This document shows positions 26,269 through 35,683 of a DNA stretch of 64,000 nucleotides, piece by piece. A program made the position numbers and the translations under genes. The first letter of the stretch is position 1; each line of letters starts with the position of its first letter. The stretch spans positions 16,265 to 80,264 of the forward strand of contig MKRJ01000011.1 of assembly GCA_001896885.1 (NCBI GenBank). Direction: 5' to 3'. The notes under the pieces are model-generated. The model had not been told where the DNA came from and ran no database searches. It saw only the letters and a list, made by a program, of their open reading frames with translations. The stretch is from Rhizobiales bacterium 65-79. GTDB lineage: Bacteria > Pseudomonadota > Alphaproteobacteria > Rhizobiales > Rhizobiaceae.

Positions 26269-28196
26269 GCCGTTACGGCCCGGGGGATCGAGGCGAAATC
26301 CTCCAGAGCGTCGACTTCGAGACCGAGCGCTCCAAGGGCGGTGGCGACTATGTGGCCCGCGTTCAGCCCGGCGGCCTCGTACATCGCCCGCGGCATGTCC
26401 TGGTCTATGAAGCGATCGGGCAAAGTCATGGTGCGTATGCGCAGACCCCGGTCGAGTTCGCCCTGCGACGCCAGGAAGTGCAGGACGTGCGCGCCGAAAC
26501 CACCGGCCGCGCCTTCCTCGATGGTCACCACCACCTGGTGGTGGCGGGCCAGTTGGAGGATCAGTTCGCAATCCAGTGGCTTGGAGAAGCGCGCATCCGC
26601 GATCGTCGTGGACAGGCCCTTCGCTTCCAGTTCGGCCCCCGCCTTGAAACATTCGCTCAGCCGCCCGCCGAAGGACAAAAGCGCGATCTTGGAACCTTCC
26701 CGCAGCACGCGGCCCTTGCCGATCTCCAGCGCCATGCCGCGCTCCGGCAATGTCAGGCCCTGGCCCTCGCCGCGCGGGTAGCGGAAGGCGCATGGCCGGT
26801 CATCGATCGCGGCCGCCGTCGCGACCATATGAACGAGCTCGGCCTCGTCGGCCGCGGCCATCACCACGAAGCCGGGGAGGCTGGTGAGGTAGCCGACATC
26901 GAAGGCTCCGGCGTGCGTGGCTCCGTCCTCGCCGACCAGCCCGGCCCTGTCGATGGCGAACCGCACCGGAAGCCGCTGGAGGGCAACGTCATGGACGAGC
27001 TGGTCGTAACCGCGTTGCAGGAAGGTCGAATAGATCGTGCAGAACGGCCGCATGCCGGCCGCCGCCAGGCCGGCGCAGAAGGTCACCCCATGTTGTTCAG
27101 CGATGCCGACGTCGAAAAAGCGCTCCGGAAACCGTTTCTGGAACTTGTCCAGCCCCGTGCCGGCAGCCATGGCGGCCGTGACGGCGACGATGCGCGTATC
27201 GGCTTCGGCCTCGCGGATCAGGCTGTCCGCGAAAACCCCGGTGTAAGTCGGCGCCTTGGGCGCGGATTTCTGCTGGTGGCCGGTGACGATGTCGAAGCGG
27301 GCCACGCCGTGATACTTGTCGGCGGCGTTCTCTGCCGGTTCGTAGCCCTTGCCCTTCTCGGTCAGCGCGTGAATGAGGACCGGCCCCTCGGCGCGGTCGC
27401 GAACTCTCCGAAGGACATGCAGCAGTTGTTCCATGTCGTGGCCGTCGATCGGCCCGACATAGGAGAAGCCCAGATCCTCGAAAAGCGATCCCTCGATGTA
27501 GAGGTCCTCAAGCAGGCCGCGGGTCTGCTCCATTGCGGGAGGCGCTAGCGGCAGCCCCGGATCCGTGGCTTGGGCGCCCGGATCCCGTGCCGGTTTTTGC
27601 GAATAGAGCCTGACGAGATATTTGGACATCGCGCCGACAGGCGGCGAGATCGACATGTCGTTGTCGTTCAGGATGACGATCAGGCGCTTTCCAAGATTGC
27701 CCGCATTGTTGATCGCCTCATATGCCATTCCGGCGGACAGTGCCCCATCGCCGATGACGCAGATGACGTCGTTCGATTCGCCGCGAAGGTCGCGCGCGAC
27801 GGCAAAGCCCAGCCCCGCCGAGATCGACGTCGAGGAATGCGCGGCGCCGAAGGCGTCGTATTCGCTCTCGGAGCGCTTGGTGAAACCAGACAGCCCGCCG
27901 CCCTGGCGCAGCGTGCGCATGCGGTCGCGGCGGCCGGTCAGGATCTTGTGCGGGTAGCACTGATGCCCGACGTCGAACACAAGCGTGTCGCGCGGCGTAT
28001 CGAAGACGGCGTGGATCGCTACCGTGAGCTCGACGACACCCAGGCTGGCGCCAAGATGACCGCCGGTGACCGAGACCGCCGAAATCGTCTCTTCGCGCAA
28101 TTCGTCGGCAAGTCGGGAGAGCTCGGCGTCGGAAAGTGATTTCAGGTCCGCGGGGACGGATATCCTGTTCAGGATGCTGCGATCGGGTCGGCTCAT
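26265..28196 (-). CDS. dxs: 1-deoxy-D-xylulose-5-phosphate synthase
   Basis: ATG 28196 ([20 protein letters not shown]) has GGAG ten bases upstream; the frame is open to 28262. About 643 residues. Thiamine-diphosphate motif [18 protein letters not shown], the substrate histidine region [18 protein letters not shown] and the transketolase pyrimidine domain ([14 protein letters not shown]) are intact. It makes DXP for the MEP pathway that feeds carotenoids and the bacteriochlorophyll tail. A PpsR operator pair lies about 140-180 bases upstream (28338-28381). Confidence 0.96.
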   Translation of the reverse strand: MSRPDRSILNRISVPADLKSLSDAELSRLADELREETISAVSVTGGHLGASLGVVELTVAIHAVFDTPRDTLVFDVGHQCYPHKILTGRRDRMRTLRQGGGLSGFTKRSESEYDAFGAAHSSTSISAGLGFAVARDLRGESNDVICVIGDGALSAGMAYEAINNAGNLGKRLIVILNDNDMSISPPVGAMSKYLVRLYSQKPARDPGAQATDPGLPLAPPAMEQTRGLLEDLYIEGSLFEDLGFSYVGPIDGHDMEQLLHVLRRVRDRAEGPVLIHALTEKGKGYEPAENAADKYHGVARFDIVTGHQQKSAPKAPTYTGVFADSLIREAEADTRIVAVTAAMAAGTGLDKFQKRFPERFFDVGIAEQHGVTFCAGLAAAGMRPFCTIYSTFLQRGYDQLVHDVALQRLPVRFAIDRAGLVGEDGATHAGAFDVGYLTSLPGFVVMAAADEAELVHMVATAAAIDDRPCAFRYPRGEGQGLTLPERGMALEIGKGRVLREGSKIALLSFGGRLSECFKAGAELEAKGLSTTIADARFSKPLDCELILQLARHHQVVVTIEEGAAGGFGAHVLHFLASQGELDRGLRIRTMTLPDRFIDQDMPRAMYEAAGLNAGHIVATALGALGLEVDALEDFASIPRAVTA

Positions 28197-28337
28197 AGCT
28201 CTGCTTCTCCCCATCAGAGGCTTTGGCGGACGAGGTTCCGACCTCGATGTCGCCGCATGCATCTCACTGCTCTTTCCTGCCGCTACGGCCTCAGATACGG
28301 CTCTCCATCAGCCCGAGGGGGCGGCAAGACATCGAAG

Positions 28338-28381
28338 TGTAAAAAGTATTTTACACATCAAGATGTCAATGTCGATTGAAA
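28338..28381. promoter_or_regulatory. Paired PpsR operators upstream of dxs
   Basis: Site 1 is a perfect TGT-N12-ACA (28338-28355). After exactly eight bases comes TGTCA-N7-TTGAAA (28364-28381), one mismatch from TGT-N12-ACA. Eight-base spacing between paired palindromes is the classic cooperative PpsR/CrtJ arrangement. It points to aerobic repression of dxs (and perhaps hemC). Confidence 0.68.
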
Positions 28382-28459
28382 TTTACGCATCCGGGAAACC
28401 GGCTTTCCCATCCACGCGCGGTCGCACGCGCGAGGGGAAGACAGCGGATTTCGGATCGA

Positions 28460-29479
28460 TCAGCGCGCGGCGCGGCGGATTTGGGCGATCATCGCCTCGA
28501 CATGCCCGATCGGCGTCTCGGGAGTGATGCCGTGACCGAGATTGAAGATCAACGGACCCTTGCCAAGCGAACGCAGGATCGCGTCGACACCTTCATGCAG
28601 GGCCCGGTCTCCGGCCACGAGGCGCATCGGGTCGAGATTGCCCTGGACGGCGCCATCCCGCTGCAGGCGCGCCGCCAGCGACAGCGGAACGGTCCAGTCG
28701 AGGCCCAGGGCATCCACGCGGGTCTCCCGGCGATAGTGCTCATAGAGTACGCCGGCTCCTTTGGGAAAGCCGATGATTGGAATTCTCGGTTGCGCCGCGC
28801 GGAATCTGGCGACGAGCCGCGCTACCGGCGCGACGCAAAACGCCTGGAATGAGATTTCGTCGAGCACGCCCGCCCACGAATCGAAGATCTGAACGACGTC
28901 GGCGCCGGCTTCCACCTGGCAGATGAGATACTCGGCCGAATAGTCGGCGAGCGTCTCGAGGAGTTTTGCCATTGCCGCCGGCTCCCGATGGGCAAACAGC
29001 CGCGCCGGCGCCTGGTCGGGCGTGCCGTGTCCGGCGATCATGTAGGTCGCCACGGTCCAGGGCGCGCCGCAGAAGCCGATCAGCGCCGTCTCCCGCGGCA
29101 ACTCCTTGCGCAAGCGCTTGACCGTTTCGTAAACCGGGGCCAGATGGTGGTGAAATCCGGCACCATCCAGTCGATCGATGTCGTCCACCGAAACCGGCGT
29201 CATCAGCGGCCCACGCCCTTCCTCGAAACGAAGGTCGCGCCCCAGCGCATGCGGCACTACAAGAATATCGGAAAACAGGATCGATGCGTCGAGCCCGAAC
29301 CGCCGGACCGGCTGCATCGTCACTTCGACGGCGAGTTCAGGATTGTAGCACAGGTCGAGGAAGCTGTCGGCCTTCTTGCGTGTCTCGCGGTACTCCGGCA
29401 GGTAACGGCCTGCCTGCCGCATCATCCAGAGGGGTGGAGGGAAAGCAGTCTCGCCTGAAAGCACATCCAGGACACGCAT
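28460..29479 (-). CDS. hemE: Uroporphyrinogen decarboxylase
   Basis: ATG 29479 ([20 protein letters not shown]) gives 339 residues, a normal HemE length; the frame is open to 29566. The signature [20 protein letters not shown] and the catalytic aspartate region [20 protein letters not shown] are present. It converts uroporphyrinogen III to coproporphyrinogen III for heme and bacteriochlorophyll. It lies upstream of dxs on the same strand. Confidence 0.95.
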   Translation of the reverse strand: MRVLDVLSGETAFPPPLWMMRQAGRYLPEYRETRKKADSFLDLCYNPELAVEVTMQPVRRFGLDASILFSDILVVPHALGRDLRFEEGRGPLMTPVSVDDIDRLDGAGFHHHLAPVYETVKRLRKELPRETALIGFCGAPWTVATYMIAGHGTPDQAPARLFAHREPAAMAKLLETLADYSAEYLICQVEAGADVVQIFDSWAGVLDEISFQAFCVAPVARLVARFRAAQPRIPIIGFPKGAGVLYEHYRRETRVDALGLDWTVPLSLAARLQRDGAVQGNLDPMRLVAGDRALHEGVDAILRSLGKGPLIFNLGHGITPETPIGHVEAMIAQIRRAAR

Positions 29480-29639
29480 CAGGCGACCGTCGCCAGCGCC
29501 TGGATGAGGCTTGCGGCGACGCCGCTCGGGGTGCCGGCCACGCATCGCGGCCGGCCAGGCGGGCATTCCACGCCGAGCGTCTCATCCAGCATATACAGCC
29601 CTAAGGATTTGCAGCTAGCCTGCGCGGGTTGGGGACAAT

Positions 29640-30092
29640 TCAGTTCGTTGCCGGAATCTGTGCCAGGAGACTCTTGAAACGCTTTTGGGGCAGGGGTGAG
29701 GGGATTTTCGCTATTGCCGCCTTGACGGCGTCGAGGTTGACGGGCTTCCCCGCCACGATAAGCGCAACCATACCCATGGAGTAGTGGGGGAGGCATTTGA
29801 TCCCATATATGCCCTCGGCATCTATCTTCATGACGGTGGGCTTGCCAGCCTGCCCCATGAACGACTTTGCGCCCGGGGGGAGCATGCCGGGCATGGTTTC
29901 CGCGAGATGGCCGGCGTCGGTGGGCAGGAACGTCACGGTGTCGCCGACCTTCGCCGAGATGAAATCGGGCTCGAACACCATCTCTTCGCCCTTGGCGTTC
30001 TTGTTCAGCATCTTGACCTGATGGTCGGCCGCCAGGGCGCCATTGAGCATGAAAGCCGTCAATGCCGCCGTCGCAAGAATGGTTCGCTTCAT
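29640..30092 (-). CDS. Pseudoazurin (periplasmic type I blue copper protein)
   Basis: The protein has 150 residues with a clear Sec signal peptide (MKRTILATAALTAFMLNGAL, cleavage before ADHQ). Copper ligands His62 (AGHLAE), Cys100, His103 and Met108 (CLPHYSMGM) match pseudoazurins. It is a soluble periplasmic electron carrier, usually a donor to nitrite or nitrous-oxide reductases. Here no denitrification gene is adjacent. Instead it lies between hemE and bchI, divergent from bchI, suggesting electron transfer linked to photosynthesis (inference). Confidence 0.92.
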   Translation of the reverse strand: MKRTILATAALTAFMLNGALAADHQVKMLNKNAKGEEMVFEPDFISAKVGDTVTFLPTDAGHLAETMPGMLPPGAKSFMGQAGKPTVMKIDAEGIYGIKCLPHYSMGMVALIVAGKPVNLDAVKAAIAKIPSPLPQKRFKSLLAQIPATN

Positions 30093-30275
30093 CGTTTATT
30101 CCTCCAGTTGGGGCCGATGCCGGTCGATGGTGCCGGCTCGACCATTCTTCAAATCGCAACCACGTCGGCCGCAATCGGATTTCTTCGCGATGGTCGTGCC
30201 ATTGTCGCCCCCACCATGACCGGCCAAATTTGTTCGCAAAGCTAATAGGGGTGGCCACACTGTCAAGGCTAAAAT

Positions 30276-30293
30276 CGTAAAATATTATGGACA
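30276..30293. promoter_or_regulatory. Candidate PpsR-like site between pseudoazurin and bchI
   Basis: CGT-N12-ACA (30276-30293), one mismatch from TGT-N12-ACA, lies in the 300-base divergent promoter region. A GACACTTTTT decamer overlaps its end (30290-30299) and recurs at 30377-30386. Functional status is uncertain. Confidence 0.4.
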
Positions 30294-30376
30294 CTTTTTC
30301 GTGCGACCCGCTGCGAACCTTGGGAAACAAAGCTGCAGGCCACGCGCTTGCGGGGCGCCCATGCGCAAGACGGATT

Positions 30377-30399
30377 GACACTTTTTGATGTAAAGTGTC
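30377..30399. promoter_or_regulatory. GACACTTT/AAAGTGTC palindrome at the bchI start
   Basis: Perfect 8-base arms (30377-30384 and 30392-30399) around a 7-base centre lie 11 bases before the bchI ATG and overlap a TTGACA hexamer (30375-30380). It does not fit TGT-N12-ACA, so it may be an operator for another regulator. Confidence 0.5.
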
Positions 30400-30409
30400 G
30401 GATGTGGCG

Positions 30410-31435
30410 ATGGCTTATTCCTATCCGTTTTCGGCGATCGTCGGCCAGGAAGAGATGAAGCGGGCCTTGATCCTGGCCGCCGTCGATCCGTCCATCGGTG
30501 GCATACTCGTGTTCGGCGACCGGGGCACTGGAAAGTCCACCGCCGTTCGGGCGCTCGCAGGCCTGCTACCGCCCATTCGTGTCGCGGGGGACTGCCGCTA
30601 CAACTGCCTCCCCGGTGCCCCGGAGCAGTATTGTCCGCGCTGTCGGGAGCAGGCCGGAGCGGGAAAGCTCAAGACGCGAAAGATCCCTATACCGGTCGTC
30701 GACCTGCCGCTCGGCGCGACGGAAGACCGGGTAGCCGGCGCACTTGATCTGGAAAAAGCCCTGGTGTCAGGCGAGAAGGCTTTCGAGCCGGGATTGCTGG
30801 CAAGCGCCCATCGCGGTTTCCTCTATATCGACGAGGTCAACCTCCTGGAGGACCACCTCGTCGACCTCCTGCTGGATGTCGCGGCCTCGGGCGTCAACAT
30901 CATCGAGCGCGAAGGGCTGAGCGTGCGCCACCCGGCGCGGTTCGTCCTGGTCGGCAGCGGCAATCCGGAGGAGGGCGAGCTGCGCCCGCAACTGCTCGAC
31001 CGCTTCGGGCTTTCCGTCGAGGTGGCGTCGCCGAAGGACGTCGCCTCGCGGGTCGAAGTCGTCAAGAGGCGCGATGCCTTCGACCGCGACGGCGCCGCTT
31101 TCCTCGAAGCCTGGAAGCGAAAGGATGCAGGCCTGCGATCGAAGATCGCCAGGGCGCAGGATGCGCTGGCGGCAGTGGATATGCCGGATTCGGCGTTGGA
31201 GCTGTCTTCGCTTCTGTGCCTGCGGCTGGGCGTCGATGGCCTTCGCGGTGAATTGACCCTGATGCGGGCGGCCCGCGCGCTGGCGGCGTTCAACGGCAAG
31301 CGCGCGGTGACGCCGGAGGACGTGCGCGCCGTCGCGGTCTCGGCGCTGCGGCACCGGCTGCGGCGCGACCCGCTGGACGAAACCGGGTCCGGCATGCGCG
31401 TCGAACGGGCGCTGGCGGAGGTGGCAACACCATGA
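30410..31435 (+). CDS. bchI: Magnesium chelatase subunit I (AAA+ ATPase)
   Basis: ATG 30410 gives [20 protein letters not shown], matching the BchI N-terminus; a GTG at 30395 is open but lies in a palindrome. 341 residues. Walker [10 protein letters not shown], Walker [20 protein letters not shown] and the sensor region [20 protein letters not shown] are intact. With BchD and BchH it inserts Mg2+ into protoporphyrin IX, the committed step to bacteriochlorophyll. It overlaps bchD by four bases. Confidence 0.96.
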   Translation: MAYSYPFSAIVGQEEMKRALILAAVDPSIGGILVFGDRGTGKSTAVRALAGLLPPIRVAGDCRYNCLPGAPEQYCPRCREQAGAGKLKTRKIPIPVVDLPLGATEDRVAGALDLEKALVSGEKAFEPGLLASAHRGFLYIDEVNLLEDHLVDLLLDVAASGVNIIEREGLSVRHPARFVLVGSGNPEEGELRPQLLDRFGLSVEVASPKDVASRVEVVKRRDAFDRDGAAFLEAWKRKDAGLRSKIARAQDALAAVDMPDSALELSSLLCLRLGVDGLRGELTLMRAARALAAFNGKRAVTPEDVRAVAVSALRHRLRRDPLDETGSGMRVERALAEVATP

Positions 31436-33204
31436 GCGCGGGATCCGGCGAACCGCCCAGCCTTTGGGAAGACGCGGTTCTGGCGGCGGCGATGATCGCG
31501 GTCGATCCGTCCGGCCTGGGCGGCGTAAATTTGCGGGCGCGCGCTGGCACGGTGCGCGATCGCTGGCTCGAGCGCGCCGTCGCGTTCTTCGGCCCGCAAG
31601 CGCCGGTCCGGCGGATCGCGGCCGGGATTTCCGAGGCGCGGCTCGCCGGCGGGCTCGACATCGGCGCAACGATCGCGGCCGGACGGCCGGTCGTCGAGCG
31701 CGGCGTGCTTGCCTGCGCCGACGGCGGCGTGGTGGTGCTTGCCATGGCCGAGCGGTTGGACGCTACCGCGGCCGGCCTCGTCGGCATGGCGCTGGACAGC
31801 GGCCATGCGCGGATCGAGCGCGACGGCGTCTCGGCCATGCAACCGGCACGCTTTGCCCTGCTCGCCATCGACGAGGGCATCGGAGAGGACGAGGCGATGG
31901 CGCCATCGCTGGCCGATCGCCTTGGACTGCGCATCGACCTGAACGCCATCGGCTGGCGCGAGGCGGAGCAGCCGACCGAGGCCTACGAGGTCGCGCCGGC
32001 GCGCCGGCTCCTTGCATCCGTCTCGGCCGGCGACGACATGGTGCAGGCCCTGTGCGCCGCTGCGCTGTCGGTCGGCCGATGCTCGCTGCGGGGGTCGCTT
32101 CACCTGCTGCGTGCGGCGCGGGCCTCGGCGGCCTTGCGCGGCCGGCTGGCCGTCACCGTCGAGGACGCGGCGGTTGCGCTGCGCCTGGTGCTCGGCCTGC
32201 GTCCGATGGCCGACGACGCATCCGATGAGCAGGACGATCGGCCTGTTCCCGAAGAGGATCAAGGCGAGCGGGCGCCCGAACCGCCGGGCGAAGATGGCCC
32301 GGCCTCGCCCGACGAAATACCACAGGACATGCTGGTGCAGGCGATCAAGGCCCTGCTGCCCCGCAACCTGCTGGCGGGGCTCGAATCCGGCCGCGTTGCC
32401 CGTTCCGGGCGAGGGCCTGCGGGCAAGGCGGGCGCCAATCGTGGCCGCGCCAGACGCGGAAGGGCGGTCGGCTTCGCCGACAGGCCACCTTCGCCGGGAG
32501 CCCGCCCCGATGTTCTCGCCACCCTCCGGCAGGCGGCGCCGTGGCAGCGGATTCGGGCGCAGGAAGCCCGGCAGGCGCCGCAGCCGGCCTCGCGGCTGCG
32601 CATCCGCAAGGACGATTTCCGCTACGTCCGGTATCGCGAAAAGACCGGCACGACGGCGATCTTCGCCGTCGACGCATCCGGCTCGGCGGCGCTTGAGCGG
32701 CTCGGCGAAACCAAGGGCGCGGTCGAGCTGCTGCTGGCCGAAAGCTATGTGCGGCGCGACAGCGTCGCGCTCATCGCCTTCCGCGGCGAGCGGGCGGAAA
32801 CGCTGCTCGAGCCGACGCGCTCGCTGGTGCGTGCCAAGCGCTGCCTGTCCGCACTGCCGGGCGGCGGCGGGACGCCACTGGCGAGCGGCATTCTCGCGGC
32901 GCTGGCCATGTCGAGCGCCGCATCGGCCAAGGGACAGACCGTGATGACGGTTTTTCTCACCGACGGGCGCGGCAATGTCGCGCTCGACGGCACTACGGGC
33001 CGCGAACGCGTCGTGGAGGATACGGGGCGAGCCGCCAGGCTTTTTCGCGCGGCCGGATACCGTTCGATCGTGATCGATACCGCCCAGCGGCCTCAGGCGC
33101 GGGCCGAGGCGCTTGCCCATGACCTGGCGGCCGAGTACCTGCCGCTGCCGCGTGGCGGCGCCAAGGTCGTGGCCCGGGAGATCAGCGCGCGCATGGAAGG
33201 CTGA
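31432..33204 (+). CDS. bchD: Magnesium chelatase subunit D
   Basis: The protein has 590 residues in the usual three parts: a degenerate AAA+ N-terminal domain (about 1-240, no intact Walker A), an acidic proline-rich linker (about 255-300), and a C-terminal von Willebrand/integrin-I domain with the MIDAS motif AVDASGSAALERLGETKG. It forms the ID motor complex with BchI. It overlaps bchI by four bases and is five bases before bchO. Confidence 0.95.
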   Translation: MSAGSGEPPSLWEDAVLAAAMIAVDPSGLGGVNLRARAGTVRDRWLERAVAFFGPQAPVRRIAAGISEARLAGGLDIGATIAAGRPVVERGVLACADGGVVVLAMAERLDATAAGLVGMALDSGHARIERDGVSAMQPARFALLAIDEGIGEDEAMAPSLADRLGLRIDLNAIGWREAEQPTEAYEVAPARRLLASVSAGDDMVQALCAAALSVGRCSLRGSLHLLRAARASAALRGRLAVTVEDAAVALRLVLGLRPMADDASDEQDDRPVPEEDQGERAPEPPGEDGPASPDEIPQDMLVQAIKALLPRNLLAGLESGRVARSGRGPAGKAGANRGRARRGRAVGFADRPPSPGARPDVLATLRQAAPWQRIRAQEARQAPQPASRLRIRKDDFRYVRYREKTGTTAIFAVDASGSAALERLGETKGAVELLLAESYVRRDSVALIAFRGERAETLLEPTRSLVRAKRCLSALPGGGGTPLASGILAALAMSSAASAKGQTVMTVFLTDGRGNVALDGTTGRERVVEDTGRAARLFRAAGYRSIVIDTAQRPQARAEALAHDLAAEYLPLPRGGAKVVAREISARMEG

Positions 33205-33209
33205 GGCGC

Positions 33210-34124
33210 ATGATCTTCGATCAGGAACGTCCGTCCTGGTCCGTCGAAGGGCGCGACTGGCCGAACCGCGAGCACAGCCGGTTCATCCGGTCCGGTGGGA
33301 TGTCTTGGCATGTCCAGCAATGGGGCGGGGGTCCGCCGCTGCTGTTGCTGCACGGCACGGGCGCCGCGACCCATTCCTTCCGCGACGTCGCGCCGCTCCT
33401 GGCCAGGGACTTCCAGGTCCTGGCGCTGGACCTGCCCGGTCATGGGTTCACCACGATGCCGGCAACCAACGGCCTGGCGCTGGACGGGATGGCGCGGCTG
33501 GTCGGCGGTGTGCTTACGCGCCTGGGTTTCGAACCGGCGCTGGCCGTCGGCCATTCGGCGGGCGCGGCGGTCCTCGTCGCCATGACCGACGCCGCCATGA
33601 TCCGGCCCAAGGCGATCATCGCGCTCAACGGCGCGCTGCGGCCTATCAGGGGCGCCTCGCTTTTTTCGCCGCTGGCCAAGCTCCTTTTCCTCAACCCGCT
33701 GGCGCCGAAACTGTTCGCCTTGCGAGCCTTGAGCGGCCAGGCCACGCGACGCCTGCTGGAGGGCACCGGGTCGCATATCGACCAGCGCGGCATCGAGCTC
33801 TACGAAAGGCTGTTTCGCAAATCGGGCCATGTCGCCGGCGCGCTCGGCATGATGGCGAACTGGGATCTCGGGCCGCTCGCAAGCCAGATGGCGAGGCTTG
33901 CCACGCCGCTCATGCTCGTCAGCGCCGCCCATGACCGGGCGGTTCCCCCCGACGACGCCGCCAGGATCGCCGCTGGCGCCAGATCGGCGCGCGTTCACGC
34001 GCTCGATTTCGGCGGCCATCTGGTTCACGAGGAGGAGCCGGAACGTATCGCCGCCCTCATCACCGATATCGCCCATGAGACGGGCGTCATCCGAGATTTG
34101 CGCAGAGACCATTTGTCAAAATAG
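33210..34124 (+). CDS. bchO: BchO alpha/beta hydrolase (bacteriochlorophyll biosynthesis accessory)
   Basis: The protein has 304 residues. The alpha/beta-hydrolase oxyanion region LLLHGTGAATHSFRDVAPLL and the nucleophile elbow VGHSAGAAVL are typical of BchO, encoded beside bchID in purple bacteria. The catalytic histidine is probably in DFGGHLVHEEEPERI. The substrate is not proven for this family; a role with Mg-chelatase or pigment intermediates is presumed from conserved neighbourhood. It is followed by crtI after a PpsR operator pair. Confidence 0.93.
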   Translation: MIFDQERPSWSVEGRDWPNREHSRFIRSGGMSWHVQQWGGGPPLLLLHGTGAATHSFRDVAPLLARDFQVLALDLPGHGFTTMPATNGLALDGMARLVGGVLTRLGFEPALAVGHSAGAAVLVAMTDAAMIRPKAIIALNGALRPIRGASLFSPLAKLLFLNPLAPKLFALRALSGQATRRLLEGTGSHIDQRGIELYERLFRKSGHVAGALGMMANWDLGPLASQMARLATPLMLVSAAHDRAVPPDDAARIAAGARSARVHALDFGGHLVHEEEPERIAALITDIAHETGVIRDLRRDHLSK

Positions 34125-34156
34125 AATTACTGAAATATCGTCAATATATGTTGACA
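34114..34156. promoter_or_regulatory. Paired PpsR-like operators at the crtI start
   Basis: TGT-N12-ACT (34114-34131) and CGT-N12-ACA (34139-34156) are each one base from TGT-N12-ACA and are seven bases apart. The second is an extended GTCAA/TTGAC palindrome and covers the crtI ATG (34148), so binding would block crtI expression. Confidence 0.58.
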
Positions 34157-35683
34157 GTCCGCGACCGTCCACCCGCCCATGTCGACGTCGCTGCCGCCCG
34201 ACCGCACGCGGTGGTGATCGGCAGCGGCTTTGGCGGCCTTGCCGCCGCGATCAGGCTCGGCGCGCGGGGTTATCATGTCACGGTGCTCGAGCGGCTCGAC
34301 TGTCCCGGCGGCCGTGCCGGCGTCTTGAAGCGCGACGGGTTCACCTTCGATCGCGGGCCGACCATCGTCACGGCGCCGTTCCTGTTCGAGGAGCTTTGGC
34401 AGCTGTGCGGGCGCAGGATGGCCGATCATGTCGACCTGCGGCCGATGCAGCCGTTCTACCGCATCCGCTTCCATGACGGCGACGAAATCGCATGTTCCGG
34501 CGACGATGCCGAGATGCATCGGCAGGTCCTGCGCGTCTCGCCGTCGGACCTGCCCGGCTACGAGCGCTTCCTGAAGAAGGCGCGCGCCATCTGCGCCAAG
34601 GGCTTCGAGGAACTGGGCGGCATGCCTTTCGGCTCGCCGCTCGACATGCTGAAGATCGCGCCCGACCTCGTGCGCCTGGAAGGCTACCGCAGCGTGCACG
34701 GCCTGGTCTCGCGCTTCGTGAAGAACCCGAAACTGCGCACGATGCTGAGCTTCCACCCGCTGCTCATCGGCGGCAACCCGTTCAGGGCGCCGGCCATCTA
34801 CTGCCTGATACCGGACCTGGAGCGGCGCTGGGGCGTGCACTATCCCATGGGCGGCGTCGGCAGGCTGGTGGCGGGACTGGTCGATCTGATCCGCGGCCAG
34901 GGCGGCACGGTACGCTATCGCGCGGAGGTCGAAAGGATCGTGATCGAGGGCGGTCGTGCCCGCGGCGTCGAACTGTCGTCCGGCGAGATCATCCGTGCCG
35001 ATGTCGTCGTCTCCAACGCCGATGCCGCCTGGACCTATGGCAAGCTCGTCGGCGAACAGCACGCCACCCGCTGGAGCAGCGCGAAACTGCGCCGCGCGCG
35101 CTATTCGATGGGCCTGTTCGTCTGGTATTTCGGCACCAGGCGGCGTTATGACCGGGTCGGCCATCACACCATCCTGCTCGGGCCGCGCTACCGGGAACTC
35201 CTCGACGACATCTTCGAGAAGAAATGCCTGAGCGCGGATTTCTCGCTCTATCTGCACCGGCCGAGCGCCACCGATCCGAGCGTCGCGCCGCCCGGCTGCG
35301 ATGCCTTCTATGCGCTCTGCCCGGTCCCGAATCTCGATGGCGAAACCGACTGGGCGAGAGAAGGCGAGCGGCGCCGCCAGGCGGTGATCAGGCGGCTGTC
35401 GGCGACGGTGCTGCCGGGACTCGAAACCGAGATCGTGACCTCTTCCTTCGTGACGCCGCTGCATTTCCGCGACGCGCTGCTGTCGGAAAAGGGTTCCGGT
35501 TTCAGCCTCGAGCCGGTGCTGACGCAAAGCGCCTGGTTCCGCCCGAACAACCGCAGCGAAAACATCGAAGGCCTCTATCTGGTCGGCGCCGGAACACATC
35601 CCGGCGCGGGCCTGCCGGGCGTTCTTTCTTCGGCGAAAATCCTCGACAAGGTCGTGCCCCATGCCAGCGCCTTTTCTGCCTGA
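34148..35683 (+). CDS. crtI: Phytoene desaturase
   Basis: The protein has 511 residues. The FAD motif VVIGSGFGGLAAAIRLGARG and the C-terminal carotenoid-dehydrogenase signature LYLVGAGTHPGAGLPGVLSS are intact. It desaturates phytoene to neurosporene or lycopene at the membrane. It overlaps crtB by 23 bases. The start lies inside a PpsR-like operator. No crtA is visible, so the end products are probably of the spirilloxanthin series. Confidence 0.96.
   Translation: MLTVRDRPPAHVDVAAARPHAVVIGSGFGGLAAAIRLGARGYHVTVLERLDCPGGRAGVLKRDGFTFDRGPTIVTAPFLFEELWQLCGRRMADHVDLRPMQPFYRIRFHDGDEIACSGDDAEMHRQVLRVSPSDLPGYERFLKKARAICAKGFEELGGMPFGSPLDMLKIAPDLVRLEGYRSVHGLVSRFVKNPKLRTMLSFHPLLIGGNPFRAPAIYCLIPDLERRWGVHYPMGGVGRLVAGLVDLIRGQGGTVRYRAEVERIVIEGGRARGVELSSGEIIRADVVVSNADAAWTYGKLVGEQHATRWSSAKLRRARYSMGLFVWYFGTRRRYDRVGHHTILLGPRYRELLDDIFEKKCLSADFSLYLHRPSATDPSVAPPGCDAFYALCPVPNLDGETDWAREGERRRQAVIRRLSATVLPGLETEIVTSSFVTPLHFRDALLSEKGSGFSLEPVLTQSAWFRPNNRSENIEGLYLVGAGTHPGAGLPGVLSSAKILDKVVPHASAFSA

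Noticed and set aside
30823..33120. 765-codon open frame antisense to bchI/bchD
   Set aside because: Antiphase shadow of high-GC genes; arginine/glycine-rich, no motifs or ribosome-binding site, and the plus-strand genes are unambiguous.
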